From NCBI GenBank assembly GCA_937902665.1, contig CALELM010000086.1:1-62293 (forward strand): a DNA stretch of 62,293 nucleotides. Direction: 5' to 3'. The notes under the pieces were generated by a model, which did not search any database, had not been told where the DNA came from, and saw nothing but the letters and a program-made list of their open reading frames with translations. A program made the translations under genes and the position numbers. The number at the start of each line of letters is the position of its first letter. Positions within the stretch are counted from its first letter, which is position 1. Origin of the DNA: an uncultured Selenomonadaceae bacterium (lineage in GTDB: Bacteria; Bacillota; Negativicutes; Selenomonadales; Selenomonadaceae). Shown here piece by piece: positions 7,996 to 17,118 of the stretch.

Positions 7996-8808
7996 TTGGA
8001 GAGAAGTATCAAAAAGTTCTTTCAAGAGGAAGAGAATCAGCGTTGGCTGTGTGAAATAATCTTTCGTGAAGATAATCTGCATTGCTTGCGTGAGAAACTT
8101 TTTTCTATGGAAGGTTACTTGCGTCAGCGTGATGTGGAGGAGGAACTAGCGAAGGTTTCTGCGGAAAAGAGACAAATCGCAGAGGCGTGGGAAAAGAAGC
8201 ATGAAATCGCTATGACGGAAAGAGCAGAGGAGCATCGGCGAGAAATCAAGGCGATAAAAGCCCAATATGCGAAAGCCTTGCAGGAAAAGGAGGAGGAGCT
8301 TGCGGCATATCAGGTTTCTGTGAGGAAGGAGCTGTGTGCGGCGAGGGCGAACGAGGAACAGCTTGCCCGTTGGGAATCCGGATACAGCGAGCTTGCCGCC
8401 GCCTTTGGGAAATTCACCAAGCTTTCCCCGAAGCATCGGGAAGGGATGGCAGGAATCTTTGGCGGATGCGATACGCCGTTGGAGTTTCTTTGCGGCAGTG
8501 TGCAAGAAAGGCATCTTAAACAGCTTTGGGATTATGTGAGGGATGAAATCTATGAGCAGTGGGACGAGCAGGAAGCGGAGCTTCTCTCCTCCCTGTTTGA
8601 TTTTTCCTTTGCTGCCGTAAACCGCAGCCAGTGCGAGCCACTCTATGAGAGATTGGCGGCATTGCAGGGAAGCCGTTTTGACGGGGATACCATGGGACGC
8701 ACGGCAGGAAGCCCGCAGAATGGTCGGGTAAAGCGAGTGGTATTTGCGGGCTTTGCCCATAAAATAACGGGGAGTGTAGTGTGTCGCTCTCTGGTGGAAT
8801 TGGAGTAG
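7996..8808 (+). CDS. coiled-coil protein with GrpE-like C-terminal domain
   Basis: A 270-aa protein. Residues 45-115 form a long charged coiled coil with RQIAEAWEKKHEIAM-type heptads. The last 45 residues (SRFDGDTMGR, then NGRVKRVVFAGF and GSVVCRSLVELE) have the layout of the GrpE beta domain, in which an FD..H/G motif is followed by G.V..V...G, then G.V.R.A.V.V. GrpE is the nucleotide exchange factor of DnaK, so this is probably a dedicated exchange factor for the Hsp70-like ATPase encoded next. The start is a TTG with GAGGGAG ten bases upstream; no in-frame ATG exists nearby. The stop is directly followed by the next gene. Confidence 0.6.
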   Translation: MERSIKKFFQEEENQRWLCEIIFREDNLHCLREKLFSMEGYLRQRDVEEELAKVSAEKRQIAEAWEKKHEIAMTERAEEHRREIKAIKAQYAKALQEKEEELAAYQVSVRKELCAARANEEQLARWESGYSELAAAFGKFTKLSPKHREGMAGIFGGCDTPLEFLCGSVQERHLKQLWDYVRDEIYEQWDEQEAELLSSLFDFSFAAVNRSQCEPLYERLAALQGSRFDGDTMGRTAGSPQNGRVKRVVFAGFAHKITGSVVCRSLVELE

Positions 8809-8814
8809 ATGATC

Positions 8815-11800
8815 ATGAGCCAGACAACAAGAACCGTGAAAACCGTCAAGGTACCTTCTGAGGCAATGCAGGCATACAAGGACGCTATGCTGGAGAAGAT
8901 GATAAGCGATGCGGCAGAGAAGGTCAAGCGTTCTGCCGACACTCTTTGGGACTGGGCAAAGAGCCATGATATCACTAAAAATTGGACGTATATGTCCAAT
9001 AAGGATGTGTATTATATTCCGGACATTGCTGGCATAATGCCAAATTGGGAAAAATTTGAAGCAACATTTCAAAACTGTAACTGTGCCTTTGGAAAACCTT
9101 CCATGGAAAAGATGAAGTTTGGCGGATTTGAAGGTGACTTTCCAACGGAAAAAGAGGCTGTGATAATCTGTCGCCAAGCAACAGGGTTCAAAAGAGATGA
9201 CGGCAAAGCCCTGATTGTAAAGGGGGTGTCCCACGATGGCTTAACTTGCAGATACAAAGGTTCATTTGCTTGTTACAACCTATATCGGAGATGTCAAACA
9301 GTGGTATATGGTAGAGGTACTAGTGAAGATTACGGTTGGAACATTCCCATTGTTCGCTTTCATGGTGAGGACAGTATGGGGATTACTTTGGGACAAACCC
9401 TGCTGTACTGGCTTCAGTATGACCTATATCCCGATGGGTTCAAGAGCGACGAGGGCATGGCACAAGCGTTCCAAAACGTCAAAGAGTGCAAAGATTATAT
9501 CATGCTCACAGCCGATGATAAACTGGCTTTGGACGAAGCCAAAGTAGAAGAATCGATTCGTTCCGGCAAAGAATTGAGCTGGATGCCAAAAGAAGCAGTG
9601 GAAATCCTTCCTGCGAAAAAGGTAAGTGGGAATCAGGAGGTTATCAAGCAATTCCGTAACAGCCTTCTCTGCACGGATGCAGATGCCATTGCCCTTGATC
9701 CTTATGATGAAAAAATCCTTTCAGATCCCAATCGAGGGCATTGGGACTTGTGGGATATGGAGGGGACAGAGGATGGGGAGAATCTCATAGAATTAAGCGA
9801 TGGCTTTACTGCCAGAAATCCTGCCATGGATGTGTCGGACGGTATCGTAGCCATTGACTTTGGCACCAAAAGCACCGTTGTCGTCTGTGAGACGGATGAA
9901 TTGCAGGTTCGCCCCCTGCAAGTCGGGAGCGGCACATACAGCAAGGGGATTCAGGAGAAGGATTATGAAAATCCCACCATACTGCAATTTCTGGATCTGG
10001 ATTCCTTCCTCACCGCCTATGCAAAAAAATCCGGTCGTCCTGCTACTAGCTGGAATGACCTGACGGTTTCCCACAACGCCTTCCAAAACATGAAGGATGC
10101 CTCAAGCGACCAATACGGCAATTTCTTTGATGGCTTGAAGCAATGGTGCGGCATCCGTGACCAGCGGCTCAAGCTGCAAGATGCCAAGGGCAAGGTGTGG
10201 GAGCTTCCTCCCTTTATGGAATTGCAGGAGCAGGACATGGATCCCTTGGAAATCTATGCCTATTACTTGGGACGCTACATCAACCACATGCTCCGTGGCA
10301 AGATTTACCTCCATTATGTGATGTCTTTCCCCGTCACCTATGAACACAGCATTCGGGAACACATGGGAAACAGCATCCGCAAGGGGCTGAAAAAATCCTT
10401 CCCGACGGCACTCCTTGCCAATGAGGAAATGATGAAGAAATTCTGCGTCCGTGAGGTAGCGTCTGAGCCTGCGGCTTATGCGATTACGGCACTGCAGGAA
10501 TTCCATTTCGAGCCGGAGGGGGACGAGAAAGTCTACTATGCCGTCTTTGACTTTGGCGGCGGCACCACGGATTTTGATTACGGCATGTTCAAGGAGTCTG
10601 AAAGTGATCGCTACGATTATGTGCTGACGCATTTTGGGGAAAATGGGGATCGCACCCTTGGCGGCGAAAACCTTTTGCGTTTTTTGGCGTATGAGGTATT
10701 TCGGGCAAACAAGGAGTACCTCCTCCAGCCGGACGGCAAGGAGAAGGCAGATACCGCCGGCTCGCACATTCCTTTTGCCACGGCACCGGATGCCAAGACT
10801 TTTGTCGGAGAGGAAAGCTACCTCAGAAATTCCCGTGAAGCCCAGCAAAATATGCGTAACCTCATGGAGAAATTGCGTCCTGTTTGGGAAAATCCCGAGT
10901 CGGACGAAGCAAAAAAACTAATGGAGTCAGGTCAAATTCAGCTGACGCTCTTTCGGGAAAACGGAGAGAAAAAGACGGATGCCAACCTCAAGCTAAAGAC
11001 GGGCGAGGACGAGGACGCTGTTGTGGTGGACTTGCAGGGAATCCTGAGAAAACGTATTGAGGAGGGAATCGATCGTTTCTTTATCTCTCTTGCCGAGGCA
11101 TTTGACAAAAACGCAGGACAGGACAGCAGGATAGCCGCACTGTCTGAGGTAGAGGAAATCTATATATTCCTTGCCGGCAACTCCTCGCGGTCGTCCTTGG
11201 TGACAGAAATCTTCCAGCAAAAAATAAATGAAATCGAGGAAAAAGCAGGCGAGTGCTGCGGCATACGGAAACTGCTCAGATTTGGGGAGAATCAGGCCAT
11301 GCCTGCCTTCATTGTCCTGCCGCCGCTTGGCACAGAGAAAGCTTCCCAATGGATCAAGGAGCATTGGGATGGCGAGGACAGCCGTGAACCCATGATGCGT
11401 CCCACGGGGAAAACTGGAGTTGCCTATGGGCTTTTGAAATGTCGGGACGGCGGCGAAATCAAAGTAGAAAGCATAACGCCGGATGGCGAACGAGTTTCCT
11501 TCCAGTATTACATCGGACGACGCAAAAAAGGAAAATTCCGCTTGGTTATCGACCGAAGCACAAAGCTTGGGATTTGGTACAAATTCATTGATGCAGGCGG
11601 AGACTTTGACATCCTCTACACGCAATATGCTGATGCGGCTAAGGGAGATGCCCCCATGACCATCGCAAAGCAAAAGCATATCACCATCGAGAAGCCGGAT
11701 GACACCGCTTTCGTCTACATTCGCCCCGTAGAGTCGAAAGTTATCGAATATACCATTGCCCACAATGAAAACGAACTGGAAACAGGCGGCAGGGACAAAA

Positions 11801-11829
11801 GCGACCCGAAACGCATAGAATTGGAGTAA
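8815..11829 (+). CDS. large Hsp70/actin-fold ATPase
   Basis: A 1004-aa cytosolic protein. From about residue 345 it has the actin/Hsp70 ATPase signature: phosphate-1 AIDFGTKSTVVVC, phosphate-2 FDFGGGTTDF near 578 and the adenosine motif FLAGNSSRSS near 785. Ahead of the ATPase is an unrelated N-terminal region of about 340 residues, and after it comes a C-terminal domain of about 150 residues in place of the normal DnaK substrate-binding domain. DnaK is about 610-640 aa, so this is a specialised paralogue. Placed between a GrpE-like gene and a PAAR-like effector gene, it may fold, load or recycle parts of the injection apparatus. The ATG at 8815 is nine bases after GGAG; 8809 is also possible. 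Confidence 0.8.
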   Translation: MSQTTRTVKTVKVPSEAMQAYKDAMLEKMISDAAEKVKRSADTLWDWAKSHDITKNWTYMSNKDVYYIPDIAGIMPNWEKFEATFQNCNCAFGKPSMEKMKFGGFEGDFPTEKEAVIICRQATGFKRDDGKALIVKGVSHDGLTCRYKGSFACYNLYRRCQTVVYGRGTSEDYGWNIPIVRFHGEDSMGITLGQTLLYWLQYDLYPDGFKSDEGMAQAFQNVKECKDYIMLTADDKLALDEAKVEESIRSGKELSWMPKEAVEILPAKKVSGNQEVIKQFRNSLLCTDADAIALDPYDEKILSDPNRGHWDLWDMEGTEDGENLIELSDGFTARNPAMDVSDGIVAIDFGTKSTVVVCETDELQVRPLQVGSGTYSKGIQEKDYENPTILQFLDLDSFLTAYAKKSGRPATSWNDLTVSHNAFQNMKDASSDQYGNFFDGLKQWCGIRDQRLKLQDAKGKVWELPPFMELQEQDMDPLEIYAYYLGRYINHMLRGKIYLHYVMSFPVTYEHSIREHMGNSIRKGLKKSFPTALLANEEMMKKFCVREVASEPAAYAITALQEFHFEPEGDEKVYYAVFDFGGGTTDFDYGMFKESESDRYDYVLTHFGENGDRTLGGENLLRFLAYEVFRANKEYLLQPDGKEKADTAGSHIPFATAPDAKTFVGEESYLRNSREAQQNMRNLMEKLRPVWENPESDEAKKLMESGQIQLTLFRENGEKKTDANLKLKTGEDEDAVVVDLQGILRKRIEEGIDRFFISLAEAFDKNAGQDSRIAALSEVEEIYIFLAGNSSRSSLVTEIFQQKINEIEEKAGECCGIRKLLRFGENQAMPAFIVLPPLGTEKASQWIKEHWDGEDSREPMMRPTGKTGVAYGLLKCRDGGEIKVESITPDGERVSFQYYIGRRKKGKFRLVIDRSTKLGIWYKFIDAGGDFDILYTQYADAAKGDAPMTIAKQKHITIEKPDDTAFVYIRPVESKVIEYTIAHNENELETGGRDKSDPKRIELE

Positions 11830-11833
11830 AAGC

Positions 11834-13591
11834 ATGGGCAAGGAGTATTTGAACGAAGCTGCGGTGTTTGCATGTCCCTTGGGGATGCGTTACAAAGCCA
11901 ATGAGCCAGTGAATCAAAAGGGGAAACATAAAGGCAAGAAGCTCCTGACTTCGGCGGCTGTTCTGTTGCCAAAGCAAGCCCCGATACCGTGTACGTTTCT
12001 TCCTCCGCTTCCCACTGGACCGCCTCCATGTCCTTGCGTGGTTGGTCCTCTCCAAGGTGCGATTAAGCACAAAGCAACAGGGAATCTTTTGACCATGGAT
12101 GCCAAGGCTGTGTGTGTGGCGGGACAAAGAGTGACACCGAAGAAATCTGGTGTAGACAAGAAAGTTGTTTACAAAGATGCCCATCCTGCTAATCCAGCAG
12201 AGATTGCTTGGCCTGTTGCAGAAGGTCAAAAAAAATCTGAATCAAAGTCCAAGACCGATGGGAAGTCACCTGTTGACCATGCAAAATCTTTTGCCGACGC
12301 AAAAAGTGGAGCTGTTTGCGTCGGGGGGAATGAAGCCCTGCCACGAGAAACAAGTGGGAAGGCTGCCTCGGAAAAGCCATTGCCTGAGGCAGGAAAGGAC
12401 ACGCCAAAGTTTCGGGATGGCATGCTTTGCTCTCACAGCGAAAATAAGCCAGAGTGTCGTGATTGTGCTTATCGTTTGGATAATGAACCTGCCACAGTGA
12501 ATAACAGTTCCGTTACCCTGAAGAAGAATTATGATGCGAGCAAACCTCATGCGGATAAATACGACTGTTATTTTGACAATACGATAGAGCCGTTGGGGAA
12601 TGGAAAGCCGAACAAATGGAGTTATGCGGCACATCATTTGATTTCCGGAAATCAAGTGTTTAAGCAAAATGACGAATTGGTGCGGTTGGCTCGTTTTTGC
12701 GGTTATGACATCAACGGCTATGAAAATTGCATTATGCTGGTGGGATATCCGGAAGATTATCCGGACGAGGAACGAATGAAGAACGTCAAAGCTTATGAGG
12801 TTATGAGTGAAGGCAGGGTTCAGTGGCACGTTGGCGGGCACAGCTATAAATTTACCGAAGAAGAAAAAACGGAAATTTGCAAGCAGATAGGCATACGAAA
12901 CAAAATCAAGCTAAATCCAGCTGATATAAAAACCTATGCAGAGCTGGTGCAGGAGGAGATTGAAAAACTGCAGGCTCGACTTGTTGCCAAGAAAAATCAT
13001 CAGGCTGTTTGTTATGCTGATGAAAAAGCCAAGCATCAATTATGTGTGAAGCTGAACAGAATTTCGCAAAAAATCAAGGAGAAAGTGGCTGCTTTCCGTG
13101 AAGTGGGCAAACCTCATCACAGTTTTCCATTTTTTGTATCCAAGGAAGCATACCGCTATACATACGCACTTCCACGCACGGGCAAGGTGATAACCGTTCT
13201 AAAGGATGGTACACGGTTGCTGTTGTCTATGTTTCGGTTGGAGCATTTTACCGAAGCTATAGCCGAAAAGGATAAGAGCTTGCTGGTAAAACCAAAGAAT
13301 AGCGTAGTGATAGATATGTCGAAAGAGAGCTGGCAGCTAGAGTGTATCTCCTTTTGCGATAACGTCACCTTCTTTGTGTACTTGGATGATACGCCCCGTG
13401 AGATTTTGCCGTTCTCGGTAGACTGTGACCATCAGTTTCCTGCTGAAATTCAAGCAACGGGAAAGGATGGGCAAAAATTTTTAGAGGAACACGATACGGA
13501 GGTGCTTGTATGGTTGCGGGACAATCCGCAATATGGCTATGCAAGCCCATCGTCGATGGTAAAGAGTCGAGTTAAAGAATGGAAGGGTTAA
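11834..13591 (+). CDS. PAAR-like (DUF4280-type) protein with AHH/HNH nuclease region
   Basis: A 585-aa probable effector. Residues 1-105 look like the DUF4280/PAAR-like spike tip: short repeats, a PPLPTGPPPCPC turn and AKAVCVAGQRVTP. A low-complexity linker follows. Residues about 260-345 carry the AHH motif of HNH/Endo VII nucleases (AAHHLISGN) with downstream INGYENCIML and a HVGGH pair, so DNA or RNA cleavage in a target cell is expected. A Cys cluster (CSHSENKPECRDC) sits just before. The last 170 residues are unrecognised. Four bases separate it from the Hsp70 gene. The next gene encodes a likely immunity protein, which supports the toxin reading. Confidence 0.68.
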   Translation: MGKEYLNEAAVFACPLGMRYKANEPVNQKGKHKGKKLLTSAAVLLPKQAPIPCTFLPPLPTGPPPCPCVVGPLQGAIKHKATGNLLTMDAKAVCVAGQRVTPKKSGVDKKVVYKDAHPANPAEIAWPVAEGQKKSESKSKTDGKSPVDHAKSFADAKSGAVCVGGNEALPRETSGKAASEKPLPEAGKDTPKFRDGMLCSHSENKPECRDCAYRLDNEPATVNNSSVTLKKNYDASKPHADKYDCYFDNTIEPLGNGKPNKWSYAAHHLISGNQVFKQNDELVRLARFCGYDINGYENCIMLVGYPEDYPDEERMKNVKAYEVMSEGRVQWHVGGHSYKFTEEEKTEICKQIGIRNKIKLNPADIKTYAELVQEEIEKLQARLVAKKNHQAVCYADEKAKHQLCVKLNRISQKIKEKVAAFREVGKPHHSFPFFVSKEAYRYTYALPRTGKVITVLKDGTRLLLSMFRLEHFTEAIAEKDKSLLVKPKNSVVIDMSKESWQLECISFCDNVTFFVYLDDTPREILPFSVDCDHQFPAEIQATGKDGQKFLEEHDTEVLVWLRDNPQYGYASPSSMVKSRVKEWKG

Positions 13592-13621
13592 GGAATATTT
13601 GTTTGGCGAGGAGGTGAGAGA

Positions 13622-14197
13622 ATGGCATGTTTTTTCCGAATGACGGCAAATACAAATTTGGAGGATACGGTAAAAACCGATGGGAAAATTTTATCGTTGT
13701 CTGCTGCTTGCAGGTTGTCAGAATTTCAGTTTTTGGATCATAAACCACTGACGGTAAACCTCGCTGATGATAGTGGACTGTCATTTTCGGATTTTCTTTA
13801 CCATGACGGCATTCCTCTGGTATCGCGTAAATTCAAAGCTGTTTTGGACACATTGGGAGTAGATAATCTTTTTTATAAGACGATTTACCTTGATTATGCT
13901 CCCTTGGGATTGCATGAGCCATATATACTGGCTCTTCCGCCTCGTATCAGAGCCGTCAGGCAGGAATATATGCGCCTTGCGGATGAGGATGGCGATGAGA
14001 GTGAAGGAAGGGAGCTGATAAAAGATGAATACGGCATAGCGCAATATAAAATAAATGCCTCTGCTGTTGGCAACTACCATATTTTCAAGCTGGCAGACGT
14101 TTGTGATACCGACATAATAGTGACGCAAGATTTGAAGGAGGCGGTTTCCAAGGCACAGTTGAGCAATGTATTTTTTCAAGAAATAGAGGAGGATTAG
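13622..14197 (+). CDS. probable immunity protein (Imm11/DUF1629-like)
   Basis: A 191-aa soluble protein. It has the pattern of the Imm11/DUF1629 immunity family: an N-terminal strand part, a central LVSRKFKAVLDTLGVDNLFY segment (RKFK..L...GVDN), then YILALPPRI and a C-terminal HIFKLADVCDTDIIVTQDLK part. Such proteins usually follow DUF4280- or Rhs-linked toxins and block them in the producing cell. Its place directly after the AHH-nuclease gene fits this. GAGGAGGTGAG precedes the ATG. Three bases separate its stop from the next start. Confidence 0.6.
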   Translation: MACFFRMTANTNLEDTVKTDGKILSLSAACRLSEFQFLDHKPLTVNLADDSGLSFSDFLYHDGIPLVSRKFKAVLDTLGVDNLFYKTIYLDYAPLGLHEPYILALPPRIRAVRQEYMRLADEDGDESEGRELIKDEYGIAQYKINASAVGNYHIFKLADVCDTDIIVTQDLKEAVSKAQLSNVFFQEIEED

Positions 14198-14200
14198 AAT

Positions 14201-16423
14201 ATGACAGAAAATACCTACCGTACTATCTTGTTTGAGGAATTTGATTCCAGTAAAGAGGAAAACCTTTTTACCATTTTGCCCGCAGAGGACAGCAATCTTG
14301 ACGAAGAAGACGAAGAAACGGTTTATCAAGATGTTAAAGAAAAACTCTCCGTTCACAGCTTTGACGAATTCTTGGAGCGATTTGCTCCCAAGGTCTATGA
14401 GAAGTATGAGCCTGCACCCGATGGCGGAGTACCGATTGTCACATATTCCACTGAACAATCCGATGGAGCAATTCCCTTGGATATAGTGAGCAACAGCTAC
14501 TACAAGATGCTGCTCAAATTGTATCGTTCCAAGGAAAAAAGCGGAGAATCGAATTTAAAATTCAATTATGATGAGATTTTTGACCAGCTCAAGCCCCAAA
14601 AGGAAGTGGAGAACGCTAAAATGCTCCGCAAACAGTTAGCTTTTGCATATAAAAAGTATTATGAATGTCGGGATAAGGGCGAAAGCACAGATAAACCACG
14701 CAAGATGTTTAACGGTTTCATCAAGAAAATACGGGAGCAATACGGAAAATCGGTAATTAATCTTCTGCCTATTGCCATGGCTGACCTTGACACGAAAATC
14801 CAGTCTGCTGAAAAATGTCTGGCTTTAAGTGCGGGAAAAAAGGATGACGATTTCGTTCAAGTGGCTAGTGGCTACACTGCCTTTTTTAAGCCAGATGGCT
14901 CCATTGACACGGCTCCCGTACAAATTCAGGCTTCCACGGATACAACGGAGGAACTTCCAAAGCAGTTGGGAGGAGGAAAACGCAAGCTTCTTTCCGCTGT
15001 CATAGAAAGCGATTATGATAAAGAAACTGAAACACAAAATGACTTTGTGAAAAGCTTGGTGGTTTCTACTTATGCACCTTTACCGACAAGCAATTTGTTT
15101 GCGGAGATGACAGTGAAAGAGATTCAGCAACTGCAAGAGGCGAATCGCGCAAAAAAAGAGGTTTATAAAAAGATCTTTCAAAATGCTAAGGCAACATTTA
15201 TTCAAGCGATGACGGAGATAGTTCAGAAGCTGCTGGGTGTACAGGTAATGTTTGATCATGCTACGTCTGAGGGCAAGTTGCAAGATGGAGTGATTATAGC
15301 CAACTGCTCCGTGGGGCAGTTGATGCAGGAGGAGAAAGCTTTCAAAAAGTTTATCAAAAAAGTGGGGGAGGAGCTGGATAACCGTGTTTGGTTCGGGATA
15401 GTTCCCAATGTGTCGGATACGTCGGCAGACGATGGTTCGGATGCGTTGGCAGACGATGGTTCGGATGCGTTGGCAGACGATGATTCGGATGATGGCAATG
15501 AGAACCCGCTGGAGGATGATTCTGGAAAGACGGTTGATGCGAAACAGAAGTCTGTCAAAACTGTCAGCATGAACGAGTTAAAGCAATTTTTGCCCATAAT
15601 GGATGAGGCTGGAATCATGACGGTCTTTAGCTTTCAGGCGGGAGAAGATAACGGTTTTCGGATGCGTCCCGAATATGTAGAAGAAAAACGTGACCTTTTG
15701 TCAGAGGTAAATAACAGGCATGCCGTATATGCATATCCTAACTTTACACTGACTCCTGAAAAAAATATCGAGCTTTTCGATGGAGCAGAGGAGCTTAAAA
15801 TCCCCAGCGTGTATATTGATGCCGCATATACTGCGGGAGGGCTTCTGATAGGCAGTCAACAGCCATCTTATTTGAAAAAACACGGTCTTAATAATGTACA
15901 TCGCCAGCTGCCCTGTGTCAGAATCAATTTTGAAAATACCGAAGTGCGCAAGCAACTTGTGACAAAGTTCAACAGGGAACCGGATTATGATGTGCATAAT
16001 GAGTTGCGAGACAAAATCGATGAAGATCGCTTTGGATTTGTATTTTTAGGGGATAAAATGGGTGATATGCAAAATACTTATGTTTATATTGCCAATACCC
16101 TTTACAAAGCTCCGGGTAGCGATGTCTATCGCCCCATTTATGCCACACTGGTAGAAGATTATGTGCGTGCTGTATATACCCCTTTGCCAGATAAAACACC
16201 TAAGGGTATACAGAAGGATTTCCTAAAAAAAACGGTAGCTGGATGGAAAAAGTGTGCTGAAAGCAAGGGACATCAGAACGATGTCAATTTGCTTCTGCAT
16301 GAAAACGAGGACATTGTTTTGGAGGATAATGCCGAGACGGGCAAGCCGGAACTGAAAATCAAACTCTCAGCTGTAGAGATGACTTTGAATGACCTTAGTA
16401 TTACTCTTGAGCAGAACCAATAA
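14201..16423 (+). CDS. large sheath-like protein of contractile apparatus
   Basis: A 740-aa protein without signal peptide. The N-terminal 200 residues are mixed and charged. An acidic tandem repeat (about 405-440) interrupts the middle. The C-terminal third has IPSVYIDAAYTAGGLLIGSQ followed by QPSYLKKHG, which recalls the DAAYxxAGxxxGxQxPxxLxxxG region of TssC/IglB-type contractile sheath subunits, and it ends in KLSAVEMTLNDLSITLEQNQ. It is longer than TssC (about 490 aa) and there is no separate TssB-size gene, so it may combine both. The identification is by pattern only. GAGGAGG precedes the start, and the Hcp-like gene follows after 15 bases. Confidence 0.5.
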   Translation: MTENTYRTILFEEFDSSKEENLFTILPAEDSNLDEEDEETVYQDVKEKLSVHSFDEFLERFAPKVYEKYEPAPDGGVPIVTYSTEQSDGAIPLDIVSNSYYKMLLKLYRSKEKSGESNLKFNYDEIFDQLKPQKEVENAKMLRKQLAFAYKKYYECRDKGESTDKPRKMFNGFIKKIREQYGKSVINLLPIAMADLDTKIQSAEKCLALSAGKKDDDFVQVASGYTAFFKPDGSIDTAPVQIQASTDTTEELPKQLGGGKRKLLSAVIESDYDKETETQNDFVKSLVVSTYAPLPTSNLFAEMTVKEIQQLQEANRAKKEVYKKIFQNAKATFIQAMTEIVQKLLGVQVMFDHATSEGKLQDGVIIANCSVGQLMQEEKAFKKFIKKVGEELDNRVWFGIVPNVSDTSADDGSDALADDGSDALADDDSDDGNENPLEDDSGKTVDAKQKSVKTVSMNELKQFLPIMDEAGIMTVFSFQAGEDNGFRMRPEYVEEKRDLLSEVNNRHAVYAYPNFTLTPEKNIELFDGAEELKIPSVYIDAAYTAGGLLIGSQQPSYLKKHGLNNVHRQLPCVRINFENTEVRKQLVTKFNREPDYDVHNELRDKIDEDRFGFVFLGDKMGDMQNTYVYIANTLYKAPGSDVYRPIYATLVEDYVRAVYTPLPDKTPKGIQKDFLKKTVAGWKKCAESKGHQNDVNLLLHENEDIVLEDNAETGKPELKIKLSAVEMTLNDLSITLEQNQ
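15424..15489 (+). repeat. 24-bp acidic tandem repeat in sheath-like gene
   Basis: About 2.6 copies of a 24-base unit (GCAGACGATGGTTCGGATGC...) coding ADDGSDAL. It gives a flexible acidic loop and may vary in length in frame. Confidence 0.85.
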
Positions 16424-16438
16424 AGGAGGATTCATTTT

Positions 16439-16963
16439 ATGAACGGATTTAGAATTGCTGTTGCTACAAAGGACAAAACTCAGGAGGATTTAATCATACT
16501 TGGTACGGATAAGAAAGGAGACGGTGAGGAATCTAGCAATGATATATATGGCGATGAGGCAAGTGTTATCCAATCGGTGGATATCTTTTTTGATACTACC
16601 GACAACAATGTAAAGCAGAAATCCGGCAGTATGTTGGCAAGAGTGGAGATTAAGGGAAAGATACCGAAGACTAATCCGAAACTTATGAAAATGTTTCGAA
16701 AAATTAGTGAGTGGTCTCATGACCGCAAAGCGGAAACACAATATCGCAATATCTGCATAGCAATTAAGGATTCAGATAACTCGTTCCATGCAGTGTATAA
16801 GATCGAAAATGTATTTGTGGTGGATTACCGAGAAGTTTATAGGCTAGATGACGAAGGAAAAGATGAATTCGAGCTTCGTCTTACCCAACGGGAAAACAAT
16901 ATGGACAAGATCGATATTCTGAGCGACTGGCCTGCGAATTGGGAATGGGCGCGTAAGGGCTGA
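16439..16963 (+). CDS. Hcp-like tube protein
   Basis: A 174-aa soluble protein. The pattern of a conserved VDIFFDTT strand, SMLARVEIKGKI, a helix KMFRKISEWSHD and then NICIAIKD, VYKIENVFVVDYREVY and FELRLTQRENN matches a family of Hcp/tail-tube-like proteins that in Firmicutes sits next to Hsp70 and DUF4280 genes (often listed as membrane-associated protease 1). Hcp forms stacked hexameric rings inside the sheath and carries effectors. It is the last gene of the cluster, with AAAGGAGG before the ATG, and its stop codon touches the first end of a dispersed repeat. No baseplate, spike or ClpV gene is seen in the window. Confidence 0.6.
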   Translation: MNGFRIAVATKDKTQEDLIILGTDKKGDGEESSNDIYGDEASVIQSVDIFFDTTDNNVKQKSGSMLARVEIKGKIPKTNPKLMKMFRKISEWSHDRKAETQYRNICIAIKDSDNSFHAVYKIENVFVVDYREVYRLDDEGKDEFELRLTQRENNMDKIDILSDWPANWEWARKG

Positions 16964-17111
16964 TAACGAAGCTAAGGATGTCCCCACTTACAGCTTGCTG
17001 TAAGTGGGGGAAACCAAATTTTAACAAGCGGTGAGCATATCTCCCGCTTCGTTGAAACGCTATCATAGGAAGAAAATGCTTGTAATATTTTCTTGATTGA
17101 GAGCGTTATAA
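16963..17111 (-). repeat. dispersed structured repeat, copy A
   Basis: 149 bp with CGTTATAA/TTATAACG-type ends, minus orientation. It has the three family parts: a first hairpin between the end and GCGTTTCAAC, a second hairpin AAGCGG/CCGCTT, and a third, here perfect, hairpin CCCCACTTACAGC/GCTGTAAGTGGGG. It exactly fills the gap between the injection cluster and the convergent gene. Confidence 0.85.
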
Positions 17112-17118
17112 ACCTATC

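Noticed and set aside
8146..9234. 362-aa minus-strand open frame
   Set aside because: Spans two plus genes in antisense and shows Cys/His/Leu bias typical of shadow frames.
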